Program-made: the position numbers and the translations under genes
Shown here: positions 7,171 through 13,551 of the stretch, in pieces
Layout of the letters: every line of letters starts with the position of its first letter
Position numbering within the stretch: the first letter of the stretch is position 1
Source of the DNA: CAZHGD01 sp964531735
Lineage (GTDB): Bacteria; Armatimonadota; UBA10988
Reading direction: 5' to 3'
Length of the DNA: 25,795 bases
Assembly: GCA_964531735.1 (NCBI GenBank)
Contig: CAZHGD010000106.1
Coordinates: forward strand, 1-25,795
The notes under the pieces: model-generated
What the model saw: the letters and a program-made list of their open reading frames with translations, nothing else
Database searches by the model: none
Told to the model about the DNA's origin: nothing

Positions 7171-8814
7171 TCAGTACGCTCCGGGTCGGTGACCGCTCCG
7201 CGTGGCGCCGTCGCGGGTCAGCAGCACGGCGTTGGTCGGCAGACCGGCCGGCACCGCGGGCGCGGTCGGCGCGTCGCTCCAAGCGAAGTCGGGCGGCGCC
7301 ACGCCGGTCGCCGTGGCGACGTTGCCGCCGGGCACGGGCCGGAAGTCGCCGGCCGCCGGCGACTGCAACTGCGGCTCGGCCGCGTTGATGGTGTTGGTCG
7401 CGCGCACCTGGGCCTGGTCGATATGCGTCGCGTTGTCCAGGCCGAGGGGCAGGTCGGCCGGGCCGTTGAAGACCACGTTGCCGGCCAGGCGCACGTCATC
7501 GTCGGCCAGCGACGGGCTGGGGACGTTCTGGAACAGGCCGCCGGGCGTGACGGGGCCATGGGCGTCGAAGTGCTGGTCCATGGTGCGGGTGCCGGGCGGG
7601 TTGTAGAGCAGGTTGTTGTACACGTACACGTGCTTGTTCGGAATGACCTCGTTGGTGGCGTTCTGGCTCGGCGTGGCCGTGCCCCAGGCGCCGAGGGCGA
7701 GCAGGCGCTGGCACTCGGCCACGTTGCCGTCGCAACTGCGGCTGCCGTGCACGAACTGCACCAACACATAGCCGCGGTCGGTGGCGATCCCTACGCGGTA
7801 GAGCGTATTGTGCGCGAACAGGATGTTGTAGCCGCCGGCCGCGCTGAGGCCGACGCCCTGAATGTCGTGCAGCACGTTGTTGACCACCTTGATGTCGTAG
7901 GCTTCGTAGTGCAGCCACGGCGCGACCATGAACTCCAGTCCGGCGCCCTCGCCGGTCTGCAGGCCCAGACCGCAGTGGTCGATCTCGTTGCCCTCGATCC
8001 GCAGGTAGGCCGAGCCGCCCTTGACATAGCAGCCCCACTCGCCGCCGTCGTGAAGGCGGCTGGCCAAGATGTGGCCGTACTGCGTGGAGACGAAGTCCAC
8101 GACCGTCTGGTAGGCGCCGCTGACGTCGCAGTCCTCGACGTAGAGACTGCGGCACTGGTTGGCCTTGAGCACCTCCTGGAACGCCTGCGGTGTCTGTCCG
8201 ACGATGGTGCAGCCGCGCACCAGGACATGGTCGCCGGCCTCGAAGTGCAGCACGTTGTTGCCCCACCCGTTGGCCGCGCCGCCGGCGACCAGGTTGAGGT
8301 TCAGCAGGTACAGGTAGGCGACGTTGCGCAGGTTCAGCCCGCCCTGAAGGGTCACCGTGCCGGCGCCGTTGGCGGCTTGCAGGATCAGCGGGTGCGCGGC
8401 GCTGGCGCGGCGGTCGGCGAAGTCGTTTAAATGGGCCTCGTCGTAGGGGTAGACGCCGGGCAGGAAGTTGATGCGCCAGCCGGCGGCGCTGAAGTCGGCG
8501 GCCCGCTCCCAAGCCGCGGCCAGCGTGCGCAGCGGCGCCTGCCGTGAGCGGCCGTTGCCGGTGTCGCTGCCGTTCGGGCTGACGAACAGGTCGTTCAGCG
8601 GCGCCGGGTTGCCAATCTCGTACCGGGCGCCGGTCGGCAGCACCGCCGGACCGGCCGTGCCGCCGTTGCCGCCGTTGTTGCCGTTGCCGCCCGTTCCGGT
8701 GGCACTGCTGCCACCGCTCGGGCCGGTGCTCTGCGCCTGTCCGCCGCCGCACGCGGCGAGCAGCGACAGCGCGGCCAGCATGATCAACCACGTCACGGCG
8801 AACCGATGGCGCAT
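7171..8814 (-). CDS. Lipoprotein right-handed parallel beta-helix (pectate-lyase-like)
   Basis: The 547-residue product has a lipoprotein signal (LSLLAAC, lipid Cys22), then a Gly/Asn/Ser/Thr-rich flexible linker at about 23-58. A DUF1565-type opening follows (LFVSPNGSDTGNGRS, then RQAPLRTLAAAW). The rest consists of short repeated turns ending in hydrophobic-x-hydrophobic with N/G (LRNVAYLYLLNLNLVAGG, HVLVRGCTIVGQ, LRIEGNEIDHCGLGLQ, IKVVNNVLHDIQGVGL), typical of parallel beta-helix polysaccharide lyases and epimerases. It should be exposed on the outer surface or periplasmic side. No catalytic residues can be assigned. The start is the ATG at 8814, because the longer frame to 9375 is shadow sequence in the next gene. 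It is convergent with the SUMF1-domain gene (16 nt apart) and 95 nt downstream of the 5'-nucleotidase gene. Confidence 0.85.
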   Translation of the reverse strand: MRHRFAVTWLIMLAALSLLAACGGGQAQSTGPSGGSSATGTGGNGNNGGNGGTAGPAVLPTGARYEIGNPAPLNDLFVSPNGSDTGNGRSRQAPLRTLAAAWERAADFSAAGWRINFLPGVYPYDEAHLNDFADRRASAAHPLILQAANGAGTVTLQGGLNLRNVAYLYLLNLNLVAGGAANGWGNNVLHFEAGDHVLVRGCTIVGQTPQAFQEVLKANQCRSLYVEDCDVSGAYQTVVDFVSTQYGHILASRLHDGGEWGCYVKGGSAYLRIEGNEIDHCGLGLQTGEGAGLEFMVAPWLHYEAYDIKVVNNVLHDIQGVGLSAAGGYNILFAHNTLYRVGIATDRGYVLVQFVHGSRSCDGNVAECQRLLALGAWGTATPSQNATNEVIPNKHVYVYNNLLYNPPGTRTMDQHFDAHGPVTPGGLFQNVPSPSLADDDVRLAGNVVFNGPADLPLGLDNATHIDQAQVRATNTINAAEPQLQSPAAGDFRPVPGGNVATATGVAPPDFAWSDAPTAPAVPAGLPTNAVLLTRDGATRSGHRPGAY

Positions 8815-8909
8815 GGCGACAGCCCTTTCGGCGCGGCGGCCCCGCCGGGCCGCCCAGTCTACCGGCCAGCCGGTGATCTTTGGCCAACCGCGGGCGCCAT
8901 CCTGCCGGC

Positions 8910-10487
8910 CTACTTGCCCGCGGGCTTGGCCCAGCGCTGTCGCCAGACCGGCCAGAGCGGGTCCGGCGCGGTCCAGCGCCGCGTGAAGGTCAGCGGCAAC
9001 GGCGCCGTGGCCAGCAGCTCCCAGGTGGTTTGCGGCAGCACCTCGACACCGTCCACTCGCCAGCCGCCGAGCACCGGCCGCCGCGCGATCTCGTCCGTGG
9101 CCGGCGAGCCCTTGGTACGGGCCTCGTACCACTCGGTGAACGGCCACAAGCTGGCCACCGTCAGCTCGTCCTGCTCGGGCAGCCGGCAGGTCACCCGGCC
9201 GGTCTCCGGGCTGAAGACCACGTCGAAGCCGGCGTAGTACCAGCAGTCGCCGGTGAAGGGCCGGCCCTGGTCGTGCAGCGGGTTGAGCCGGTCGCGGACG
9301 CGTTCGCCGGCCAGATACTCGGCCAGCTTGGCGCGCGGCACCCGCCACCGCGTGACCCGCGCGCGCGGCAGCCAAGCGGCCAGGTCCTCAAAGGTCAGCG
9401 CCGCCTGCGGCCCGAACCGTTCCGGCTCGTCGTAGAGGCACTTGCGCGCGATGATGGCGACGTCGGCCTGCGCGCGCACGCGCAGGAACTCGGCATACCA
9501 GGCGCCCAGATTGTACAGCTCCAGCGGCTGGTCGAGCCGGCCGACCACCTGCTTGGCGTTGGGCATGTGCTGGGTGTACTGCTCGGCCAGCCACTGCGCC
9601 ACCTCGGCCTTCACCGGCCAGTCGGCGGCGGGCGTCAGGTGCTGCGCGCGATAGCGCACCACCTTGCGCGCGGTGGTGTCCCAGGTCAGGTCGAGCTGAC
9701 CCAGGCACTGCCCCATCGCGCCGGCCTGGACCACCACCACGCCGGTCTTCTGCCAGAGCGCCGCGGTCACCGCGGCGGGCGGCACGGAGTGCGTGTGCCC
9801 GCCGACGATCACGTCGAGGCCCGGCACGTCGGCGGCCAGCGTACTGTCGGTCACCTTGTCCGGCGCCTCGAACGACATCGGTTGCAGGCCGATGTGGGTC
9901 ACGGCGATGACCAACTCGGCGCCTTTGGCCCGCAGTTCGGCCACCGCTTCGCGCGCGGCAGGCACGATGGTCTTCGAGACGTAGAGGTCGGACGGGTGCT
10001 TCGGGTTGAGTCCGTAGGTGTCGAGGGTCAGGCCGAACAGGCCGACCTTCACGCCGGCGAGCTCGGTCAGCCAGGTAGCGGTCAGCCCGCGCGGCAGCCG
10101 TTCGCGTGGCGTGGCCACGTTGGCGCACAGGAAGCGCAGCCCGCTGGTCTCGGCGAACTCGTACAGCCGGGCGCCGCCGTAGATCCACTCGTGGTTGCCG
10201 AAGGTCAACGCATCGTAGCCCATGCGCGCCAGCGTGCCGACCATGGTCTCGCCGCGTGTGGCCGTGGCCACCGGCGACCCGCGGTCGAGCCAGTCGCCGC
10301 CGTCGAGGAACAGCGTGGCCGGGTGCTCGGCGCGCCACTGCGCCACCTTGCCCGCCAGGCGCGGCAGGTTGGCCACCGACTGGTGCAGGTCGTTGGTGTG
10401 GAACACGGTCAGCGGCACCTCGGCCGCCGAGGCCGCGAGCGCGCAGAGCAGGACGGCCAGCAAGGCGGTGCGGGTGGGTCGCGGCAT
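8910..10487 (-). CDS. Secreted 5'-nucleotidase / 2',3'-cyclic phosphodiesterase family protein
   Basis: The 525-residue product has a signal peptide ending near AASAAEV. The metallophosphoesterase motifs are FHTNDLH (Asp33, His35), LDGGDWLD (Asp65), FGNHEW (Asn98, His99), VTHIG (His198) and GGHTHS (His231, His233), in the order and spacing of UshA-type enzymes. The C-terminal half (about 300-525) corresponds to the 5'-nucleotidase substrate-binding domain. It probably hydrolyses extracytoplasmic nucleotides or UDP/CDP-linked compounds to salvage phosphate and nucleosides. The N-terminal domain alone also resembles SoxB-like enzymes, but no sulfur-oxidation genes are nearby. The ATG at 10487 has GGAG upstream. 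A longer frame to 10580 would move the signal peptide inside the protein and is rejected. Confidence 0.9.
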   Translation of the reverse strand: MPRPTRTALLAVLLCALAASAAEVPLTVFHTNDLHQSVANLPRLAGKVAQWRAEHPATLFLDGGDWLDRGSPVATATRGETMVGTLARMGYDALTFGNHEWIYGGARLYEFAETSGLRFLCANVATPRERLPRGLTATWLTELAGVKVGLFGLTLDTYGLNPKHPSDLYVSKTIVPAAREAVAELRAKGAELVIAVTHIGLQPMSFEAPDKVTDSTLAADVPGLDVIVGGHTHSVPPAAVTAALWQKTGVVVVQAGAMGQCLGQLDLTWDTTARKVVRYRAQHLTPAADWPVKAEVAQWLAEQYTQHMPNAKQVVGRLDQPLELYNLGAWYAEFLRVRAQADVAIIARKCLYDEPERFGPQAALTFEDLAAWLPRARVTRWRVPRAKLAEYLAGERVRDRLNPLHDQGRPFTGDCWYYAGFDVVFSPETGRVTCRLPEQDELTVASLWPFTEWYEARTKGSPATDEIARRPVLGGWRVDGVEVLPQTTWELLATAPLPLTFTRRWTAPDPLWPVWRQRWAKPAGK

Positions 10488-10598
10488 GGGCGTCTCCGGC
10501 GGTGGCGGCGCGGAGGCGCCGCGTGCGGGTTGGGTTCGGCGGGGACGGTCGGAGACCTGCTGACGACGCGCTGGCCGCACCGGACCGCGCGGGCCGAC

Positions 10599-10961
10599 TC
10601 AGGTCAGGTCCATCATCCGCTTGAGGGCGGCCGAGACGCGGCGCATGTCGTCGGGTCCAAGGCGGCCGATTGGGTCGGCCAGCCGCTCCTTGCTGATGGT
10701 CTGCAGTTGCTCGCACTTCACGTCCGAGGTCGTCCGCAGACCGTTCTCCGGCGTCGGTTCGAGCCGCACGTGCGACGGCACGTCGCGGCCCGAGCGGCTC
10801 ACTGCGGCGACGACGGTGTTCGGGTAGTTCTCGTTGCGGTTCGCGGCATCGGCCTGGACCACCAACGCCGGACGCAAGCCCGCCTGCTCCGACCTGCGGC
10901 CCGGCGACCAGTCGACCCAGCAGAGGTCGCCGCGGCGAAGGTCACCTCTATGCCTGCTCAC
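10599..10961 (-). CDS. mazF: MazF/PemK-type endoribonuclease toxin
   Basis: The 120-residue product has the MazF beta-barrel pattern: RRGDLCWVDWSPGRRSEQ at the N-terminus, RPALVVQADAANR, NTVVAAVSR, PSHVRLEPT with NGL, then DVKCEQLQTISKERL and a C-terminal helix with DDMRRVSAALKRMMDL. Family members cut mRNA at short sites when their antitoxin is lost. The GTG at 10961 overlaps the upstream antitoxin gene by 14 nt and is driven by a near-perfect ribosome site (10967-10976), so the toxin is translationally coupled to the antitoxin. The residues expected for catalysis (Arg in the first loop, Thr/Ser near CEQLQTIS) are present. Confidence 0.92.
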   Translation of the reverse strand: MSRHRGDLRRGDLCWVDWSPGRRSEQAGLRPALVVQADAANRNENYPNTVVAAVSRSGRDVPSHVRLEPTPENGLRTTSDVKCEQLQTISKERLADPIGRLGPDDMRRVSAALKRMMDLT

Positions 10962-11205
10962 GCAGCATCACCTCCTGCTGCGCCGGCAGTGCGTACTCGA
11001 CCTCGCAGCCTTCGGCGTCGCCGCCCAGGACGGTGAACGAGTCGTAGAACCGCTGCTCCTCGTCAGCCTGCAGAGCGGCCGCCAGGCCCTCGCGCAGCAG
11101 GGCGTTGAGGCTGATGCCGCGGCGCCGGGCCAAGTCGCGTGAAGCCTGGTAGAGCGGGCCGGGCAAGCGGACCGAGACACTGGTCACTGCGCCATCTGAA
11201 CCCAT
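10948..11205 (-). CDS. Ribbon-helix-helix antitoxin for MazF
   Basis: The 85-residue product has an N-terminal ribbon-helix-helix DNA-binding unit (beta strand SVSVRLPGPLY, a helix, then ISLNALLREGLAAAL) at about 9-45. An acidic, probably unfolded tail (ADEEQRFYDSF, GGDAEGCEVEYALP) would wrap the toxin. It precedes and overlaps mazF in the standard antitoxin-first order. The fold is CopG-like rather than the AbrB-like fold of E. coli MazE, a known alternative pairing for MazF toxins. The ATG at 11205 has AGAGGC upstream. Autoregulation through the repeats at 11223-11244 is likely. Confidence 0.85.
   Translation of the reverse strand: MGSDGAVTSVSVRLPGPLYQASRDLARRRGISLNALLREGLAAALQADEEQRFYDSFTVLGGDAEGCEVEYALPAQQEVMLREQA
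10967..10976 (-). promoter_or_regulatory. Strong ribosome binding site for mazF inside the antitoxin gene
   Basis: Minus strand AGGAGGTGAT, a near-complete match to the 16S rRNA tail, lies 5 nt before the GTG start of mazF and within the last codons of the antitoxin gene. Confidence 0.75.
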
Positions 11206-11222
11206 CGTCTGCCTCTGGAAGG

Positions 11223-11244
11223 TGGTACCAGTCGAGCATACCAG
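11223..11244. promoter_or_regulatory. Candidate antitoxin operator
   Basis: Direct repeats TACCAG at 11226-11231 and 11239-11244 are 13 bp apart. The first is part of the palindrome TGGTACCA (11223-11230). They lie just upstream of the antitoxin gene, where a ribbon-helix-helix repressor would bind. No good promoter boxes were identified. Confidence 0.3.
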
Positions 11245-11390
11245 AGTTGCATTTCAGATGGCGATGTCACGCGGTGTGGACGGGTTGAGTCCAAGCCACC
11301 GTCAGTCGGGGCTCGCCCAGACGCGCCCGCACCGAGGAGGCCGAAGGCCCATGCTTGGCCCTGCCGGTGCAGTCGGGTCGGGCCGCGACG
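11245..11390. other. Non-coding stretch upstream of the toxin-antitoxin pair
   Basis: Together with 11391-11682 this makes a gap of about 480 bp without an intact gene. This part shows no credible coding frame, repeat or hairpin. The only content seen in the rest of the gap is the relic gene end and a candidate promoter. Confidence 0.4.
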
Positions 11391-11603
11391 CTACCCATCG
11401 GGGGGCTTCTCCCGGCTCACCCCTCGCACCGGCGCCGCCGCCGAGCCTTCGGCACCGCCCAGGCGGGACAGGGCGGTCTCGGGCATCGGCTCCTTGCTGG
11501 GCAGCGACGGGTCGGCCGCCCGGGCGGAGAGGACGCGCTGCACCGCAGACGCGAGGAGTTCCTGCCGCGGTGGTGCAAAGACAGATGGTACAATGGCACC
11601 GGT
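11391..11603 (-). pseudogene. C-terminal relic of a third PH-repeat membrane protein
   Basis: About 70 minus-strand codons, ending at the stop at 11391, match the C-terminus of the two proteins at 13552-16636. SVFAPPRQELLASAVQRVLS aligns with SIFARGHDRIIGIIRRLLA, and PMPETALSRLGGAEG with PVPEAALSRLTGDEG, followed by the shared VRGVSRE/ARGLSLS tail. The frame stays open to 11846, but residues upstream of about 11603 have no similarity and lie antisense to the next gene, so the rest of the protein is missing. This fragment has no start and no membrane segments. It shows that the family once had at least one more copy here. Divergence from the intact copies is substantial, so the loss is not recent. 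Confidence 0.75.
11586..11594 (+). promoter_or_regulatory. Candidate extended -10 promoter of the HEPN operon
   Basis: TGGTACAAT is an extended -10 element (TGn followed by TACAAT). It lies about 90 nt before the ATG at 11683, at the edge of the relic gene. No convincing -35 box is present, as is usual for extended -10 promoters. Confidence 0.4.
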
Positions 11604-11682
11604 GCACCGAGCCAGCGCGTCGGTATGTTCGTCACCGGCGCCCCGCCGCGTCGGCACGTGCTCTGCCAACAGGACGCGACCT

Positions 11683-12177
11683 ATGAAGAAGGCGGACTTC
11701 ACGGCATTCCTTCGCACTCGAAGCTCGTCGGTGGTGGACTGGGGAAGGCGTCGGCAAGAGTGGCTCGCTGCGCTCCAGGAGCTGCTAGAGACGGTGCAGG
11801 GGTGGCTGGCCGAGTACTCGGACGACGGGGTGATCCGCGAGGCCATGTGGTGCGACCTGGAAGAGGAGGGCCTGGGGCGGTACCGGGCGCCTGGGCTGCT
11901 GATCCGCTTCTACGGGCTGGAAGCCAGACTGGAGCCCGTCGGCGCGCAGATCATCGGCGCCCGCGGGCGGGCCGATCTGAAGGGGTTCCACGGTGCCGTG
12001 AGGTTCGTGCTGGTGCCGGAGGATGCCGACCGCCCGAGCACCAGGCAGCTTGAGGCAGCGGCATCGGACTGTGTATGGAAGATGGCCACGCCACCGCCCG
12101 ATGTGCGCTACCGCGCCCTGACCGAAGAGGTGTTCCTGGAAGCGCTCCTGCAGGTTGTCAATGGCGGACCGAGTTAG
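11683..12177 (+). CDS. Unrecognised 164-residue protein paired with the HEPN gene
   Basis: I do not recognise this family. The product starts MKKADFTAFLRTRSS. It has a charged, probably helical N-terminal half (WGRRRQEWLAALQELLETVQ, residues 20-39), an acidic middle (CDLEEEGLG) and a beta-rich segment (LLIRFYGLEARLEPVGAQII, then GARGRADLKGFHGAVRFVLV, residues 72-111). A C-terminal helical part ends ALTEEVFLEALLQVVNG. There is no signal peptide or membrane segment. The ATG at 11683 has AGGA 8 nt upstream. The longer frame from 11494 runs across the relic gene and is rejected. It overlaps the HEPN gene by 17 nt, so the two are co-translated. By analogy with other HEPN pairs it could be an antitoxin, sensor or partner, which is inference only. 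Confidence 0.75.
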   Translation: MKKADFTAFLRTRSSSVVDWGRRRQEWLAALQELLETVQGWLAEYSDDGVIREAMWCDLEEEGLGRYRAPGLLIRFYGLEARLEPVGAQIIGARGRADLKGFHGAVRFVLVPEDADRPSTRQLEAAASDCVWKMATPPPDVRYRALTEEVFLEALLQVVNGGPS

Positions 12178-12730
12178 CTTCTCAGGCCAGCAGCAGAGTC
12201 CGCGGGAGGTGGCCACGTTCCGTGCGAACGCGGTGGCGGCGTTGCGTGGCCACTACGACCCGGACAGCCCCGGTGCCGTCGATCGCTGGGCCACCTACGA
12301 TCCAGATGAGGTCCGCGGCGAATTGTCGGCGTGCCTGCTGGAGCTTGACCGCCAGTCGACCATGGCTCTCCTGGCGGCGGTTGAGGCGACCCTTCGGGTC
12401 GACTACCTGGTGAGATGCCATCAGCGCAAGAGGGATCGTCTGTCACGGGCGTTCCGGGCCATCTACAGAGCCAAACAGCAGCGAGCCGAGCTCGATGAGG
12501 ACATACTCACGACGTGGCAGGTGCACGACCCATCGAAGAGGCATGCATTGGGTGACCTGAAGGGGGCGTTTGGCTACCGCAACTGGTTGGCGCACGGACG
12601 CTACTGGACGCCCAAGCTCGGCCGCCGTTACGACTTCGAGACGGTCTACGAGTTGTCCGAGGCCGTGCTGACGGAACTACCCCTGTTGACCAGTGACGAC
12701 CAACCGCCGCTGGCCCCGAAGCGAAGGTGA
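12161..12730 (+). CDS. HEPN-type protein with an RX4H motif (candidate RNase toxin)
   Basis: The 189-residue, mostly helical protein has RNWLAHGRYW at residues 140-149. This gives the RX4H signature (Arg140, His145) with the following Gly-Arg-Tyr-Trp common in HEPN ribonuclease toxins. Upstream helices (MALLAAVEATLRVDYLVRCH, residues 68-87, and RLSRAFRAIYRAKQQRAELD) fit the HEPN four-helix bundle. HEPN proteins with this motif usually cut RNA and act in toxin-antitoxin, abortive infection or CRISPR-linked defence. The preferred start is ATG 12161; a TTG at 12155 is possible. It overlaps the previous gene by 17 nt and ends 13 nt from the convergent TM-protein gene. Sequence alone does not show which protein neutralises it. 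Alternatively, it could be a non-catalytic HEPN adaptor. Confidence 0.75.
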   Translation: MADRVSFSGQQQSPREVATFRANAVAALRGHYDPDSPGAVDRWATYDPDEVRGELSACLLELDRQSTMALLAAVEATLRVDYLVRCHQRKRDRLSRAFRAIYRAKQQRAELDEDILTTWQVHDPSKRHALGDLKGAFGYRNWLAHGRYWTPKLGRRYDFETVYELSEAVLTELPLLTSDDQPPLAPKRR

Positions 12731-12743
12731 CGGTGGGTCGCGC

Positions 12744-13310
12744 TCAGACCGCCGCCGCTTCAGCGGACGGCTCTCCACTCGCCGGCTGAAGCAGGTGTTC
12801 GGCCTCGTCGAAGGGCAGGGCGTCTGGCAGATCGTTGATGAACATCCGAAGTAGGTCACCGTGAGCAAGTGCTCTGCATGGGTAACCCAGGTCCTGTCTG
12901 ATCGCCCTGAGGACGCACTCCATCGCGACCAGGCTGCCATAGTTGGTGTCGGTGGGCTCGCCGTCGCGGGCCGCCTGCATGGCCGCCGCACGGAAGGCGA
13001 CCCAAGCGGCGACCACGTCATCGCCGCCCCATAGGAGCATCTGCGTCGTCAGGACTCGTAGCCGGTCGATGTAGGAGTCGTCCGGGTCATCCCCGACACC
13101 ATTGCGAAGCATCGGTAGGATGACGGAGGCCATGAACTCCTCGTAGACGCGCCGTTTGTCGGGTCCGAGCTGTCGGTCGAGCTCGATCTGCCGCTCTTGT
13201 CTGCGCTGATGAAGCGCTACGCCCACCGTGGCCCCGGCCGCCAGTATGCCGGCAGCCACGTTCGGCGATAGGCGCGTCAGCATCAGCCACACAAAGAGCT
13301 GCCACGGCAC
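12744..13310 (-). CDS. Hypothetical protein with one N-terminal membrane segment
   Basis: The 188-residue product has one hydrophobic N-terminal segment (about residues 4-32, LFVWLMLTRL through AAGILAAGATVGVAL) followed at once by a basic stretch (HQRRQERQIELDRQL). A soluble helical domain follows (DKRRVYEEFMASVILPMLRN, later LLRMFINDLPDALPF). This layout, with KRxVYEEF after the anchor and an LLRxFINDL near the end, is seen in widespread uncharacterised small membrane proteins. I cannot give a function. The GTG at 13310 has no clear ribosome site, and an internal ATG ten codons later is possible. It is convergent with the HEPN gene and lies downstream of the PH-repeat genes, but a 241-nt gap suggests its own promoter. 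Confidence 0.7.
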   Translation of the reverse strand: MPWQLFVWLMLTRLSPNVAAGILAAGATVGVALHQRRQERQIELDRQLGPDKRRVYEEFMASVILPMLRNGVGDDPDDSYIDRLRVLTTQMLLWGGDDVVAAWVAFRAAAMQAARDGEPTDTNYGSLVAMECVLRAIRQDLGYPCRALAHGDLLRMFINDLPDALPFDEAEHLLQPASGEPSAEAAAV

Positions 13311-13551
13311 CGACGAGCGATACGCCAGTCAGGCTCGTGGCGCACCCCGCACTTGTCCGGCGCGGCCCCTGGCCGTCGTTGTTCTGCACCACCCCCTGCT
13401 CCCGGTTGCCGACGGCCCGACTACCCGCCCTGCCGCGAACGAACGCCAAACGACCTTCTCAACAGGAACCCGCAAGTCCGCATGTTATTTCACCTCTGCA
13501 TCACAGCACGCCCGACCCGGCCCCCTGGCTGACGGCTTGGTGAGTACCTGG
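13311..13551. other. Intergenic region with lower GC
   Basis: No coding frame is convincing here. It includes the least GC-rich stretch nearby (13480-13505). On the minus strand that stretch reads TAACAT at 13487-13482 with a GTGATG-like box upstream, a weak candidate promoter for the TM-protein gene. I searched it for the missing N-terminus of the relic PH-repeat gene and found none. Confidence 0.35.

Noticed and set aside
6745..8430. Plus-strand open frame of 561 codons
   Set aside because: Starts out of frame inside the SUMF1-domain gene and continues antisense to the beta-helix gene.
8880..11036. Plus-strand open frame of 718 codons
   Set aside because: Antisense to the 5'-nucleotidase and MazF genes, which have catalytic motifs. 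The frame has low-complexity composition.
11683..11846. N-terminal extension of the relic PH-repeat frame on the minus strand
   Set aside because: No similarity to the intact paralogues, and it is antisense to the start of the 164-residue gene, which has a ribosome site and good coding character.
13087..13449. Minus-strand frame of 120 codons overlapping the TM-protein start
   Set aside because: Out of frame with the 188-residue gene, Arg/Gly/Ala-rich and with no ribosome site or motif.
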